A stretch of DNA of 32,010 nt. Origin: Selenomonadaceae bacterium UBA2897 (lineage in GTDB: Bacteria; Bacillota; Negativicutes; Selenomonadales; Selenomonadaceae). Below, piece after piece: positions 1 through 8,282 of this stretch. The notes below the pieces were generated by a model. The model was not told the DNA's origin, made no database searches, and worked only from the letters and a program-made list of their open reading frames with translations. Each line of letters opens with the position of its first letter. The stretch's first letter is position 1. A program made the translations under genes and the position numbers. Location: the NCBI GenBank assembly GCA_002350105.1, contig DEDT01000042.1:15220-47229 (forward strand), given 5' to 3'.

Positions 1-336
1 ATGGTGCTCATGAGTGGCCTCGACCTGCCCGTGCGCGCGATTCGCGAGCAGATTTCGTCGGCCATCGACCTCATCATCCAGCAGTCGCGTATCCGCGATG
101 GCAGCCGCAAGATTACCTACATCACAGAGGTACAGCGCATGGAGGGCAATACCATCACGACCCAGGACCTCTTCCGCTATGTGCAGACCGGGCTGGATGA
201 GAATGGCAAGTCCGTGGGCAGGTTCGTCTCGACGGGGCTGAAGCCCAGCTTTTACGATAAATTTGCCCTGTGCGGCATCGATTTGCCGGATGATTTCTTC
301 GAGGCTGAGAATCAGGAGGAAGGAGAGCGATACTGA
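1..336 (+). CDS. cpaF: CpaF/TadA-type pilus secretion ATPase, C-terminal part (cut by window edge)
   Basis: The open frame runs from the first base to a TGA, so the gene is cut by the left edge; only about 111 C-terminal residues are visible. The stretch MSGLDLPVRAIREQI, then QQSRIRDGSRKITYITEVQ, then an ME-G-T-T-QDLFRY block, matches the end of CpaF/TadA ATPases of the GspE family. These hexameric cytoplasmic motors drive assembly of Flp/Tad pili; the Walker motifs lie upstream of the window. The stop codon overlaps the start of the next gene (TGATG at 334-338), and an AGGAGGAAGGAG ribosome site sits inside the end of this frame. The two genes are therefore translationally coupled in a tad operon. 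The assignment is firm because this C-terminal block is highly conserved. Confidence 0.9.
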   Translation: MVLMSGLDLPVRAIREQISSAIDLIIQQSRIRDGSRKITYITEVQRMEGNTITTQDLFRYVQTGLDENGKSVGRFVSTGLKPSFYDKFALCGIDLPDDFFEAENQEEGERY

Positions 337-1286
337 TGCTGCGTGCCCTATGCGCCATCGCCGTCGGCCTGTCGGCCTTTATCGTGCTCTACCTCATGCT
401 CACGCGGCGCTCCGCCTCGCAGCAGCAGATTGCCCGTCGCCTGCAGGAATTGCGACAGCCGGGATTGCAGGCGCGCGGTCCGCGTCCCTCAGGATCGCGT
501 ACGCCGGGTATGCGCGAGAAAAAGGATATCCCCTTCAGGGAACGTGTGCTGTTCCCGCTGCGTGATGCGCTGGAGCGTACGGCGAACCAGCTGACCCCGG
601 TCGAACTGCGCGCCTGGCTCAAGCGCCAGATCGTGCTGGCGGGCAAGACGCAGCAGCTGACGCCGGGCTCGGTCTTTGCCTCGATGATGATATCCGGCGG
701 GCTCTGCTTCGGCATGGTCTGGATCTATGCCGATGAACACAGCATGCCTTTTCTGCAGATGCTGGCTGTGGAGCTGGTGGGCACCTTTGTCGGCATGGAG
801 GTGCCGCTGCTGGCGCTGCAGAATATGATCAAGCAGCGGAAAAAGCGCATCATGAAGGAGTTGCCGGAGGTGCTCGACCTGCTCTGCGTCAGCGTGCAGG
901 CGGGCCTCTCCTTCGACGCCTCGCTGGAGAAGATCACCGCGCGCATGCACGGCGACCTCATCGACGAGTTCCGCCGCTTTCAGGATGATGTGCGCATGGG
1001 CATGGTGCGCCGCTCGGCGATGAAAGCACTCGCGGCGCGCTGTGAGCTGCAGGATGTGTCGCTGTTCATGACGGCGCTCATCCAGGCGGAACGCCTCGGC
1101 ACGAGCATGGGCAAGACGTTGCGCAGCCAGGCGGATAACATCCGCGAGCGCCGTCGCCAGTACGTCAAGGCCGAGGCCATGAAGGCACCGGTCAAGATCG
1201 TCTTCCCGCTGGTGCTCTTCATCTTCCCCGCCATCTTCGTCGTCACGCTGGTGCCGACGCTGCTCTTCCTGATGAAAAATATGTAA
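336..1286 (+). CDS. tadC: Tad pilus inner-membrane platform protein, TadC type (T2SSF domain)
   Basis: The 316-residue protein has an N-terminal membrane segment (residues ~3-22), a basic cytoplasmic part, a paired hydrophobic region (~110-155), a type II secretion F domain beginning LPEVLDLLCVSVQAGLSFDA (~175), and a C-terminal membrane anchor. The second half (QAERLGTSMGKTLRSQAD, then KAPVKIVFPLVLFIFPAIF) is typical of TadC rather than TadB. Such proteins form the inner-membrane platform on which the CpaF ATPase acts. It starts in a TGATG overlap with the cpaF stop, with AGGAGGAAGGAG just upstream. Oddly, the usual order is cpaF-tadB-tadC, yet no TadB gene lies between; it may be elsewhere or missing. 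The DUF192 gene follows after 15 bases. Confidence 0.85.
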   Translation: MLRALCAIAVGLSAFIVLYLMLTRRSASQQQIARRLQELRQPGLQARGPRPSGSRTPGMREKKDIPFRERVLFPLRDALERTANQLTPVELRAWLKRQIVLAGKTQQLTPGSVFASMMISGGLCFGMVWIYADEHSMPFLQMLAVELVGTFVGMEVPLLALQNMIKQRKKRIMKELPEVLDLLCVSVQAGLSFDASLEKITARMHGDLIDEFRRFQDDVRMGMVRRSAMKALAARCELQDVSLFMTALIQAERLGTSMGKTLRSQADNIRERRRQYVKAEAMKAPVKIVFPLVLFIFPAIFVVTLVPTLLFLMKNM

Positions 1287-1301
1287 CTGCCGGAGTTTAT
1301 C

Positions 1302-1664
1302 ATGAAAGAAATCTTTTTGCAGGCAGGTAAAAAAAATCCGCCCCTCATGCTGGAGGTGGCGGATTCTTTCTTTACCCGCTTTCGCGGTCTGATGCTGCGC
1401 CGTGGGCTGCCAGCAGGCTACGGCCTGCTCCTTGCCCCTTGCAGCAGTATTCATATGTGCTTTATGCGCTTCGCGATCGATGCGGTCTATATTGATCGCG
1501 ATTACCAGATCCAAAAGGTCGTCTCCCATCTGCGTCCCTGGATGGGGCTGTCCTGCTGCATGGGGGCATGGGGCGTTATCGAACTGCCCGCAGGCACGGC
1601 ACAGCAATACGGCCTGCATACCGGTCAGGTGCTGCAGGCCGTAGGGGAAAAGCGTAGGGATTAG
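1302..1664 (+). CDS. DUF192 family protein
   Basis: This 120-residue protein covers the DUF192 domain almost end to end. Recognisable blocks are RFRGLM (~26-31), GLLLAPCSSIHMCFMRFAID (~41-60, the most conserved part), a YID strand, and the ELPAGTA turn near the end. The family is widespread and of unknown biochemical function; many members have a signal peptide, but this one does not, so it is probably cytoplasmic. It starts 15 bases after tadC with a short CGGAG site, so it is probably the last gene of the tad transcript. DUF192 genes do occur near tad clusters, but a role in pilus assembly is inference only. Its TAG stop shares four bases with the stop of the opposing gene. Confidence 0.85.
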   Translation: MKEIFLQAGKKNPPLMLEVADSFFTRFRGLMLRRGLPAGYGLLLAPCSSIHMCFMRFAIDAVYIDRDYQIQKVVSHLRPWMGLSCCMGAWGVIELPAGTAQQYGLHTGQVLQAVGEKRRD

Positions 1665-3148
1665 GAATTCCAGTCGATATCGCTGGCGTCGTTGGTTAAC
1701 TTTACGGTTGGTTTTGGCGTCTTGCCAGAACCGGAGCCTGAACCGCCGCCATGATGCGTGGAACTGCCACCGCCACCATGACCACTTGATCCACCGTCAA
1801 TCGGCTCGTAGATATAGGTGCCAGAGCCGCCTTGCAGGTTGATGCTCCTGGCGACGACACTGCCGCGGAATGTACCATTTTGGGCATTGATGAGTACGCC
1901 CTCATCGCTCATCATGGGCGCGTAGATGATCCCGCGGAACGTATGGCCGTTCAGGTTCATATGGATCTGAGACCATTGGTTCATGGCTGTGGGCTCCACG
2001 GCGATGATAAGCGGTCGCCCCGTGTCGGCGTTCAGGTTGATATTGAGGACGCTGAGACCGTTGTTCTGTCCCGCTTTAATGATGAGATAGACAGGTGTGT
2101 TTTTGTCACCAGACAGAGCGTTATTGATCGTGAGATTGATGTTGCGGTCGTCTTTATTCAGATCGTAGACGAGTGTGTTCGTCTTGGCAAAATCCTTTTC
2201 GGTAGGATTTTGTGTTTGTCTTGATCGTTTGTTTTGATCCGGCTCCTTGGCGTCGCGGGCGTTGCGTGCATCGATGATCGTCTGCGCCTTGGCATTTAGT
2301 GTCGTGTTCCAATAGGCGTTGAGGTCGAGAGACTGATACTCTGCCTGGCTCCAGTAGCCGCTGCTGGTATCCTTGCCCTGATCATTGTATGTGGCGCTTT
2401 GTTTGCTCTTTGCCTCGTTGACGGAGAGGTGCTCGTCTTTCGCCCGTTGGGTCAGGAAGCAGCCTAATTTATCCGTCTGCGTGCTGTACTGGGTTTCGGC
2501 GTCCTTCTGCGTATAGGTGGCATGTCCATCAAACGTTGTGCGGATCCTATCCTTGAAGTTGAAATTGTCCGGATTGTCGATGGTATTGACGGCGCTCAGC
2601 TTTTTGCTGTAGGTGAATAGATCGGTAAAGGTAGAAGAAGGATCGTCGTTTCCGGGATCGTCGCCTGAATTACCTTTTATCGATATCTTCGCATAAGCCT
2701 GTGCATCTACGGGAAACGTGTCACTGATGTTTGCCAAATGCGCAAAATAACGCCAAAAATACAAAGGCACATCCTCATGCAATTGTACGGTGTAATAATG
2801 CACATTTTCGTTGTTATGGCTTTTGTGATATTGAAGCTTACGGTTGCCTGCATCGATGGGAAACCGTTTTTGATTCGCATCGATAAGTTCGTTCGCCTTG
2901 GCATCAGCGGTTTCTTGTGTGAATTTCTGCTTGCTTTTGTCCCATCCGACCTTCGCTCCCCCCAGTGCGGCGGCGTCGGCGGAGTTTTGCAGGTAGGAAT
3001 GGTGGATGTAAATGTTGCCCAGATCGACGACGGAGCCGGTCAGGAAGACCAGCGTGGGCAGCAGGAGCGCGGTCAGTACGATGAAGGCTCCTTTTTGCTG
3101 TCTTGTCTTCAGCCGTCGCCAGGTCTTGCGATATGGGGCTAAGGGCAT
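1661..3148 (-). CDS. TadG-like pilus-associated secreted protein
   Basis: The 495-residue protein begins with a basic stretch and one membrane segment (KGAFIVLTALLLPTLVFLTGSVVDLGNIY, ~19-47), followed by QNSADAAALGGA. This is the hallmark of the TadE/TadG-like (Flp pilus-assembly) N-terminus, which resembles a pilin-type anchor. The rest is predicted extracytoplasmic, rich in Asn, Asp and Lys, with a low-complexity Gly/Ser/His stretch (~445-470) before a short C-terminal tail. The start is ATG at 3146-3148 behind a GAGGAGG site. A TATAAT-like -10 lies at 3190-3195 on this strand, with no good -35. It is transcribed toward the tad genes and its TAA overlaps the DUF192 TAG by four bases. Function as a minor pilin or adhesin-like partner is inferred. 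Confidence 0.72.
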   Translation of the reverse strand: MPLAPYRKTWRRLKTRQQKGAFIVLTALLLPTLVFLTGSVVDLGNIYIHHSYLQNSADAAALGGAKVGWDKSKQKFTQETADAKANELIDANQKRFPIDAGNRKLQYHKSHNNENVHYYTVQLHEDVPLYFWRYFAHLANISDTFPVDAQAYAKISIKGNSGDDPGNDDPSSTFTDLFTYSKKLSAVNTIDNPDNFNFKDRIRTTFDGHATYTQKDAETQYSTQTDKLGCFLTQRAKDEHLSVNEAKSKQSATYNDQGKDTSSGYWSQAEYQSLDLNAYWNTTLNAKAQTIIDARNARDAKEPDQNKRSRQTQNPTEKDFAKTNTLVYDLNKDDRNINLTINNALSGDKNTPVYLIIKAGQNNGLSVLNINLNADTGRPLIIAVEPTAMNQWSQIHMNLNGHTFRGIIYAPMMSDEGVLINAQNGTFRGSVVARSINLQGGSGTYIYEPIDGGSSGHGGGGSSTHHGGGSGSGSGKTPKPTVKLTNDASDIDWNS

Positions 3149-3238
3149 GCCCCTCCCCTCCTCTCTTTGGCATATGCTCTATGCTTTCTATTATACGTCA
3201 ATTCGCGTCGTCTGTGTTCCCTGATGGGAAAAAAGCGC

Positions 3239-3268
3239 AAAAAAACTGCTCGTCGTAAAGGCGGGCAG
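3239..3268 (-). terminator. Probable terminator of the guanylate-kinase-like gene
   Basis: On the minus strand CTGCCCG (3268-3262) can pair with CGAGCAG (3252-3246) with one C/A mismatch and a 9-base loop, followed by seven U. It sits just after the stop of the minus-strand gene at 3275. The mismatch lowers certainty. Confidence 0.55.
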
Positions 3269-3274
3269 TGGCGT

Positions 3275-3856
3275 TTATTTTGCGATAGCGCGGAATTTCT
3301 CGGGCGGCAGGGGCTGGCTGAGCCCCATGATGCTCAGGAGCTGGGCGAGAGAAACGGCCGGATCGTGGATGTTCTTGATCACGAAGTCGGCATTTTTCCA
3401 GCCGTTGAACAGATGGTTTGTCTCGTCGTATTGCAGCAGATCCTTGATTTCGTCGTTCGTGCAATGGCGCTGCAGCAGGTGCTCGACGATGGATACGTAG
3501 TCGGCCATGATGAAGATGGTGAAGAAGTTCTGCCGCAGGAAGCGCCGCAGCTGCTTCGCACCGTTCTCCTCCAGCATGGTCACGCTGACCGCATGGTCGC
3601 GCACCGCCGTGAGCAGGTCTTCCTTCTGGATGCCGTAGTAGTCGCCGTGGTAGGTGAACTTGGCCAGGAAGGTGCGCTTGGTGTAGTCCTGAGAGGAAAT
3701 CTCCTGCACCAGCTCCCGGTCGGGGTCATCGTCCTTCCAGTTGCTGCGCGTCGTATAGATGGGAACATAGTGGATGCCCAGGTCCTTGATCCGCTTGATG
3801 AGCTCGGCTTTCCCCGAGCCACGTGGTCCAGTCAGGGCAAAGATTTTATTTGCCAT
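3275..3856 (-). CDS. Guanylate-kinase-like P-loop protein
   Basis: The 193-residue protein starts with a P-loop, FALTGPRGSGKAE (Walker A at residues 10-17, with Ala where Ser/Thr is usual). It continues with guanylate-kinase landmarks: YTTR (~34), TFLAKFTYHGDYYGI (~62-76, the GMP-binding GxxYG-type element) and VSVTMLEENG (~90). A C-terminal helical segment follows. True guanylate kinases have an SxTTRxxRxGE motif; here it is degraded to YTTRSNWKDDDPDRE. GMP kinase activity is therefore doubtful, and a signalling or regulatory nucleotide-binding role is equally possible. The start is ATG at 3854-3856 with GGGAG upstream. It is divergent from the Ppx/GppA gene across 143 bp, which contains a hairpin (CAGGA-aa-TCCTG nested in TTCGCCA/TGGCGAA, 3921-3960). 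Confidence 0.7.
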   Translation of the reverse strand: MANKIFALTGPRGSGKAELIKRIKDLGIHYVPIYTTRSNWKDDDPDRELVQEISSQDYTKRTFLAKFTYHGDYYGIQKEDLLTAVRDHAVSVTMLEENGAKQLRRFLRQNFFTIFIMADYVSIVEHLLQRHCTNDEIKDLLQYDETNHLFNGWKNADFVIKNIHDPAVSLAQLLSIMGLSQPLPPEKFRAIAK

Positions 3857-3999
3857 GATATGACATCTCCCTTATCGATTCGCCTGTCGTGACGTTCTGA
3901 TTTATCTGATGGCTTATACTTTCGCCATACGTAACAGGAAATCCTGCCTCTTTGGCGAATAGTTAACACAAGAATCACGATTACGAAAGGAGCGCCTTT

Positions 4000-4908
4000 A
4001 TGCTGTACGGAATGATCGATATCGGCTCGAATACGCTGCGCCTCGCCATCTATCTCATCGAGGGACGGCGCGCAGAGATGCTCATGAAGAAAAAGGAGCT
4101 CGTGGGGCTCGCGGGCTACGTCAAGGATGGTGTCATGCAGCCGGAGGGCATTGCGCGGGCGGCCAAGGTACTGCAGGGCTTCCAGAAGTTCCTGCAGACG
4201 TTCCGCATCACGCAGGTCGTGGCCTTCACGACGGCTGCCCTGCGCAACGCGAAGAACAGCAAGGATGCCGTGGCGGAGCTGGAGCGGCTCACGGGGCTCC
4301 ACATCCGTGTGATTTCAGGCGAGGAAGAAGCGGCCTATGATTTCGTCGGCGCGACGCATGACCTCGTGGCGGATGACGGCCTCATCTTCGACATCGGCGG
4401 CGGCAGCACGGAGGTCGTGGCCTACCGCGGGCGGCAGATCGCGGCCAAGGTGAGTATCCCCCTGGGGTCTCTGGGCCTGCGCACGGGCTGCGTGCAGGAC
4501 GTGCTGCCGACGCGGGTGGAGTGCCTCGCCATGGAAAAGCGGGCGGAGAAGGCCGTCGCGCAGCTCGCAGATTTCCCCGCAGGCGAGGTCGCGGATGTCG
4601 TGGGCATCGGCGGTACGTGCAAGGGCGCACAGGCACTCTACAATACGGTCTATAACCAGCCGATGACGAACCAGCGCATGGCCATGCGCGAGCTGCGTGC
4701 GCTGATTCCTGAGTTTCAGAGCGATGCGGGCATCTCCGAGCAGATGACGATTCAGCTCATGAAGGCCGTGCCCGAGCGTATGCACACGATCCTCCCCGGC
4801 CTCATCATCGCCGACGCTCTCGCGCGCCGGTTCCACACGCAGAACATCATCTACAGCGACTCCGGCGTGCGGGAGGGCTTTATCTATACGGAGATTTTGA
4901 AGGGATAG
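4000..4908 (+). CDS. Ppx/GppA family phosphatase (exopolyphosphatase / pppGpp phosphatase)
   Basis: The 302-residue protein matches the short Ppx/GppA form, with the two actin-like ATPase lobes only and no C-terminal HD domain. Visible motifs are MIDIGSNTLRLAIY (phosphate-1 loop, ~5-18), ATTAALRNAKN-like FTTAALRNAKN, the ISGEEEA catalytic segment (~105-111, Glu110 or a neighbour as general base), FDIGGGSTEVV (~130-140) and VGIGGTCKG (~195). Such enzymes remove terminal phosphate from polyphosphate and/or convert pppGpp to ppGpp in the cytosol; sequence alone does not separate the two. The start is ATG behind AAAGGAG (3986-3991). It appears monocistronic; the type I toxin region follows. Confidence 0.9.
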   Translation: MLYGMIDIGSNTLRLAIYLIEGRRAEMLMKKKELVGLAGYVKDGVMQPEGIARAAKVLQGFQKFLQTFRITQVVAFTTAALRNAKNSKDAVAELERLTGLHIRVISGEEEAAYDFVGATHDLVADDGLIFDIGGGSTEVVAYRGRQIAAKVSIPLGSLGLRTGCVQDVLPTRVECLAMEKRAEKAVAQLADFPAGEVADVVGIGGTCKGAQALYNTVYNQPMTNQRMAMRELRALIPEFQSDAGISEQMTIQLMKAVPERMHTILPGLIIADALARRFHTQNIIYSDSGVREGFIYTEILKG

Positions 4909-4926
4909 AAAAAGCATCGAGCGTGC

Positions 4927-4955
4927 TTGTCAGCGAGCGCAATCCGTTATATAAT
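4927..4955 (+). promoter_or_regulatory. Promoter of antisense RNA 1 (type I antitoxin)
   Basis: TTGTCA (4927-4932), a 17-base spacer and TATAAT (4950-4955) form an almost perfect housekeeping-sigma promoter. Transcription would start near 4962, running toward the 3' end of the opposing toxin gene. Confidence 0.78.
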
Positions 4956-4961
4956 AAAAGC

Positions 4962-5062
4962 ATGGAAGCCACCGATAGACGGTTGGCAACCTCGCTAGTT
5001 AGTTATTACATCGGAGCAATAACCGCCTAAGTTTGGTCACTGGGGGCGGTTATTGTTGTTTT
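4962..5062 (+). ncRNA. Antisense RNA, putative antitoxin of toxin peptide 1
   Basis: A strong promoter ends at 4955 and an intrinsic terminator ends at about 5062, predicting an RNA of about 100 nt with no credible coding frame. It is antisense to the 3' part of the opposing toxin mRNA, including its stop codon (5050-5052). A 5' stem (GCCACCG / CGGTTGGC, 4967-4987, one bulge) may provide the first contact. This layout is that of RatA/TxpA-type type I toxin-antitoxin pairs, where the RNA overlaps the 3' end of the toxin message. The exact ends are inferred. Confidence 0.65.
5017..5062 (+). terminator. Terminator of antisense RNA 1
   Basis: CAATAACCGCC (5017-5027) pairs perfectly with GGCGGTTATTG (5045-5055), an 11-bp stem followed by TTGTTTT. 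On the minus strand the same hairpin lies directly after the toxin 1 stop codon. Confidence 0.8.
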
Positions 5063-5115
5063 AGAACAACCAGAATGCAGAGCATCAGGAATAAAATCAC
5101 GATGATATCATTCAT
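5050..5115 (-). CDS. Type I toxin-like hydrophobic peptide 1 (21 residues)
   Basis: The minus strand encodes a 21-residue peptide: MNDIIVILFLMLCILVVL followed by KQQ and TAA. It is one continuous membrane-spanning helix with a short polar tail, as in type I toxins and holin-like toxin peptides. The start ATG (5115-5113) follows a strong GGGAGGTG site (5129-5122). An upstream promoter (TTGCAC-17-TATAAT, 5227-5199) gives a leader of about 77 nt, in which ACCTC/GAGGT (5137-5123) can fold over the ribosome site. An antisense RNA covers the stop codon and 3' UTR. Family membership is inferred from size, topology and architecture; similarity to peptide 2 is only general. The expected role is membrane damage unless held in check by the antisense RNA. 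Confidence 0.7.
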   Translation of the reverse strand: MNDIIVILFLMLCILVVLKQQ

Positions 5116-5120
5116 GGGCT

Positions 5121-5137
5121 ACACCTCCCGTCGAGGT
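5121..5137 (-). promoter_or_regulatory. Hairpin masking the ribosome site of toxin 1
   Basis: In the minus-strand transcript ACCTC (5137-5133) pairs with GAGGT (5127-5123) around a 5-base loop, locking most of the GGGAGGTG ribosome site. Hidden ribosome sites in the full-length message are common for type I toxins. The stem is short. Confidence 0.5.
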
Positions 5138-5198
5138 TTTTCGACCTTTCCGCGAGGCTTGACCAACCGCCTACCGTTATGGCAGCTTCCACGCGTCG

Positions 5199-5227
5199 AT
5201 TATAGCATGTGCTATGTCCGTGTGCAA
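5199..5227 (-). promoter_or_regulatory. Promoter of toxin 1 mRNA
   Basis: On the minus strand TTGCAC (5227-5222), a 17-base spacer and an extended -10 TGCTATAAT (5207-5199). The start point would be near 5192. Confidence 0.8.
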
Positions 5228-5269
5228 TATGAGTTTTGGGCGAAAATAGTAGATTTTTCGCGGTGTTTA

Positions 5270-5278
5270 TGCTAAAAT
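5270..5278 (+). promoter_or_regulatory. Extended -10 promoter of antisense RNA 2
   Basis: TGCTAAAAT is an extended -10 element; no convincing -35 lies upstream. Transcription would begin near 5285, antisense to the 3' UTR of toxin 2. Confidence 0.5.
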
Positions 5279-5284
5279 AGACAT

Positions 5285-5380
5285 AACAAGGCGAGCCGAC
5301 AGGTTGGAGTGTCGGCACCCTCGTTAATACGGTTTACGTGAAGGGATGCGTTACTCACAAACGTGACACCTCCTTTTACT
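5285..5380 (+). ncRNA. Antisense RNA, putative antitoxin of toxin peptide 2
   Basis: Predicted from the extended -10 element at 5270-5278 and by analogy with the neighbouring locus. It opens with a strong hairpin, GCCGACA (5295-5301) and TGTCGGC (5310-5316), with the 8-base loop GGTTGGAG. The toxin message carries the complementary loop, so a kissing contact is possible. No strong terminator is visible; a weak stem (5334-5339 with 5361-5366) precedes CCTCCTTTTACTT, so the 3' end is uncertain and may reach the toxin stop codon at 5376. Confidence 0.5.
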
Positions 5381-5444
5381 TAAGGATCGTGACAATCAGA
5401 GTAGCAAGGCCTATCAAAAGCGATAGTTTCTCGTACATCGTCAT
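5376..5444 (-). CDS. Holin-like type I toxin peptide 2 (22 residues)
   Basis: The minus strand encodes a 22-residue peptide beginning MTMYEKLSLLIGLATLIV and ending TILK before TAA. The pattern M-T-x-Y-E-x-L-S-L-x-I-G followed by a hydrophobic run is what I know from the 'putative holin-like toxin' peptides common in Firmicutes. The start ATG (5444-5442) follows GGGGTGAG; a start at the second Met is possible. The ribosome site can pair with an upstream CCCC run (5464-5468 against 5453-5456). A strong promoter (TTGTAT-17-TACAAT, 5522-5494) gives a leader of about 43 nt. The predicted message ends near the GCCGACA/TGTCGGC hairpin. Together with the antisense RNA this forms a second complete type I module immediately upstream of gyrA. 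Confidence 0.8.
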   Translation of the reverse strand: MTMYEKLSLLIGLATLIVTILK

Positions 5445-5452
5445 GTTACTCA

Positions 5453-5468
5453 CCCCTTTCAGCGGGGG
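5453..5468 (-). promoter_or_regulatory. Hairpin masking the ribosome site of toxin 2
   Basis: In the toxin 2 transcript the C run (from + strand GGGGG, 5464-5468) can pair with the GGGG of the ribosome site (from CCCC, 5453-5456) across an 8-base loop, which would limit translation of the full-length message. Confidence 0.45.
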
Positions 5469-5493
5469 CGCCAACTCTGTCGGCTACATTCGT

Positions 5494-5522
5494 ATTGTAG
5501 CGCGGAGCTATGCTGGATACAA
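5494..5522 (-). promoter_or_regulatory. Promoter of toxin 2 mRNA
   Basis: On the minus strand TTGTAT (5522-5517), a 17-base spacer and TACAAT (5499-5494); the start point would be near 5487. It lies about 60 bp from the gyrA start and points away from it, so it may interfere with the gyrA promoter, which I could not identify clearly. Confidence 0.72.
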
Positions 5523-5581
5523 GCTCAGCTGATTTTGGCTGGGCTTGTTTTGTTGATTTTATTTCTATATGAGGTGAGATT

Positions 5582-8011
<2,430 letters not shown>

Positions 8012-8024
8012 GAATTAAGCTAAG

Positions 8025-8052
8025 CACTTTCCTGCGGGAAGGTGTTTTTTTT
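8025..8052 (+). terminator. gyrA terminator
   Basis: CACTTTCC (8025-8032) pairs with GGAAGGTG (8037-8044) with one G-U pair, followed by eight T, 14 bases after the gyrA stop. Confidence 0.88.
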
Positions 8053-8176
8053 GTGCCAATTTCGCAGAAAAGAAAAAGAAAAACGATAATTCACGAAAAA
8101 ACGAGGATACTGGCGAAATTGTGCGAAAATAGGCAAAAAACAGAGAAAAACGAATATACACCAAATAATACCAAAT
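8053..8176 (+). other. A-tract-rich leader upstream of the arabinose operon
   Basis: The interval contains many runs of three to six A separated by about 8-12 bases, often in the setting CGAAAA. This is typical of intrinsically bent DNA or an upstream promoter element. No gene is seen. No clear AraR- or LacI-type palindrome was found here. Confidence 0.45.
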
Positions 8177-8205
8177 TTGACGAAAAACGGAGCTAAACCT
8201 ATAAT
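8177..8205 (+). promoter_or_regulatory. Promoter of the arabinose operon
   Basis: TTGACG (8177-8182), a 17-base spacer and TATAAT (8200-8205). The start point would be near 8212, about 70 bases before the transporter gene. Confidence 0.82.
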
Positions 8206-8282
8206 AAAAAACGTAAGATGTGCACGAGCACAGAAAAGAAATTATGCGCGCAGCTAAATGTTTTCAGGGAAAAAGAAAGGAT

